NCBI RefSeq assembly: GCF_002000055.1
Contig: NZ_MVBD01000004.1
Span: 278,318 to 342,317, forward strand
Reading direction: 5' to 3'
DNA length: 64,000 nt
Source: Marinicella sediminis
GTDB lineage: Bacteria > Pseudomonadota > Gammaproteobacteria > Xanthomonadales > Marinicellaceae
This document shows positions 62,858-64,000 of this stretch, piece by piece (position 1 is the stretch's first letter; each line of letters begins with the position of its first letter). Below the pieces are notes generated by a model that ran no database searches, was not told the DNA's origin, and saw nothing but the letters and a program-made list of their open reading frames with translations. The position numbers were made by a program, and so were the translations under genes.

Positions 62858-64000
62858 ATGAACCGTCACATCATCAAAGCCTCATTGTTCGCGTTGCTGA
62901 CATTGTGGTCAGCCCAACTCCTGTCGCAATCGTTCACTGAAGTCACCACTGAAAGCCAATTGATTTTCAGCCATGTGAATAACCCACCACAATTAAGGGA
63001 ATCCACTTTTGTGGCTTCCGGTGGCGCCACAGGCGATTATGACTTTGATGGATTTCCTGATTTTTACCTCATCGGCGGCAGCCAGAACCACAACGGCCTG
63101 TTCAGAAACAATGGCGATGGCACCTTCAGCAACGTGGCCCAACAGGCTGGGGTTGATTTATTTGATATCCTCGGCAGCGGTCCGGTGTTTGCCGATGTAG
63201 ACGGTGATACCGACCTTGACCTGGTGGTGTTTTCATTGCAATCCTGGGCACAGCCAGTGGGCAGTGATCCTGACCTGCTGGAAAACCGACCCCGCTTGTT
63301 CATCAACCAGGGTGACGGCAGCTTCACCGAAAATGCACAGAGCTCAGGATTCACCTCCGGCATGCCCTCTTATGCCGGATCATTTGGTGATCTGGACCTG
63401 GATGGTGACCTCGACTTATTCATGACCCACTGGAATTCGGACGATACGTTCAGTAAACAACTGTTTTGGGAAAATGATGGGACCGGACAATTCACCGACG
63501 TCACCGTGGATTACCTGGGCACCACACAAAACATCAACCTGGACAAATTCACCTTCACGCCACACATCACCGACATCAATGAGGATGGCTTTCCAGATGT
63601 CCTGGTGGCATCAGACTTTGGCCGCACCCGCATTTTTTACCATCAGGGCTTTCCTGCCGGAGAACCTTCTTTCCTGGCCAGCCAACCGCCGTTCATTACC
63701 GATGAAAACGGTATGGGCAGTGCCGTTGCTGACTATGACAACGACGGCGACCTCGATTGGTTTGTCACCAGCATCTGGGATCCCGACGGCATCCCTGAAG
63801 GCAATTGGGGCATCACCGGCAACCGGCTCTATGAAAACACCGGTAGTGGCAACTTCATCGATGTCACTGATGCCGCTGGCGTCCGTCAGGGCTACTGGGG
63901 CTGGGGTGCCTGCCTGGCTGATTTTAACAATGATGGTCATCTGGACATTTACCATGAAAACGGCTTCAACAACGAAACCCTGGCCGGTGATTTTCATGAT
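62858..64000 (+). CDS. secreted FG-GAP/VCBS repeat protein (cut by window end)
   Basis: The first 381 residues of an exported protein; the frame runs to the last base of the window without a stop. The signal peptide ends AQLLSQ. At least six FG-GAP repeats carry Asp-rich metal sites: DYDFDGFPDFY, DVDGDTDLDLV, DLDLDGDLDLF, DINEDGFPDVL, DYDNDGDLDWF and DFNNDGHLDIY. This fits a seven-bladed propeller of the ASPIC/UnbV or CRTAC1 type. No clear ribosome binding site precedes ATG at 62858. Function unknown. Confidence 0.88.
   Translation, partial: MNRHIIKASLFALLTLWSAQLLSQSFTEVTTESQLIFSHVNNPPQLRESTFVASGGATGDYDFDGFPDFYLIGGSQNHNGLFRNNGDGTFSNVAQQAGVDLFDILGSGPVFADVDGDTDLDLVVFSLQSWAQPVGSDPDLLENRPRLFINQGDGSFTENAQSSGFTSGMPSYAGSFGDLDLDGDLDLFMTHWNSDDTFSKQLFWENDGTGQFTDVTVDYLGTTQNINLDKFTFTPHITDINEDGFPDVLVASDFGRTRIFYHQGFPAGEPSFLASQPPFITDENGMGSAVADYDNDGDLDWFVTSIWDPDGIPEGNWGITGNRLYENTGSGNFIDVTDAAGVRQGYWGWGACLADFNNDGHLDIYHENGFNNETLAGDFHD

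Overview
The window looks like a chromosomal segment of a free-living, probably marine gammaproteobacterium. Several gene neighbourhoods are gammaproteobacterial: cytochrome c4 / DsbA divergent from engB (as in Pseudomonas), lolB-ispE-tRNA-Gln-prs-rplY-pth, and a RegB/RegA-type pair. The fused aspartokinase/diaminopimelate decarboxylase, exosortase H and many large secreted proteins with Asp-rich repeats suggest a lineage near Xanthomonadales or Marinicella; that placement is an inference from gene content, not a phylogeny. No phage, insertion sequence or CRISPR array is visible. Coding density is high.

Layout. 1-3642: the end of an S9 peptidase and a convergent secreted subtilase. 3799-6272: RNase P RNA with its promoter, then a RelA-type (p)ppGpp synthetase starting 12 bases after the RNA. 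6273-8010: redox-type response regulator and kinase. 8170-10372: cytochrome c4 and two DsbA-like oxidoreductases. 10495-14380: engB, an unrecognised gene and uvrD, joined by ATGA overlaps. 14432-20427: four tandem paralogous secreted proteins of unknown function, arranged as two copies of a two-gene unit. 20623-28356: tex, a PqqB-like hydrolase, a DUF502 membrane protein, an LTA-synthase-like membrane enzyme and ettA. 28564-34020: a secreted metalloprotease and an oligopeptidase B-like lipoprotein. 34147-38104: ECF sigma factor, DUF3379 protein, OmpA-family protein and an HPt protein. 38405-38935: exosortase H with no visible substrate. 39129-41174: a strong terminator-like hairpin, then an OmpR-type two-component system. 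41213-43815: ankyrin protein, second ECF sigma factor and a probable membrane-anchored partner. 43833-49128: prmC, a DUF962 protein, and a peptide-type ABC importer without ATPase genes. 49224-51665: a YtrA-type GntR regulator with its ABC transporter and a visible operator. 51773-62797: metX, pth, rplY, prs, tRNA-Gln, ispE, lolB, an outer-membrane barrel candidate, a Lon-like protease and the LysC-LysA fusion. 62858-64000: the start of an FG-GAP repeat protein cut by the window edge.

Themes. Much of the non-housekeeping content concerns the cell envelope and secretion: secreted proteases, Dsb folding catalysts, OmpA and barrel proteins, exosortase, and membrane-linked sigma factor pairs. The most system-like novelty is the duplicated secreted-protein cluster at 14432-20427, with a hairpin-rich leader and a 28-base palindrome between its halves. 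Other candidates are an sRNA or attenuator before the 39212 two-component system, a terminator-like hairpin at the metX start, and the unknown gene fixed between engB and uvrD.
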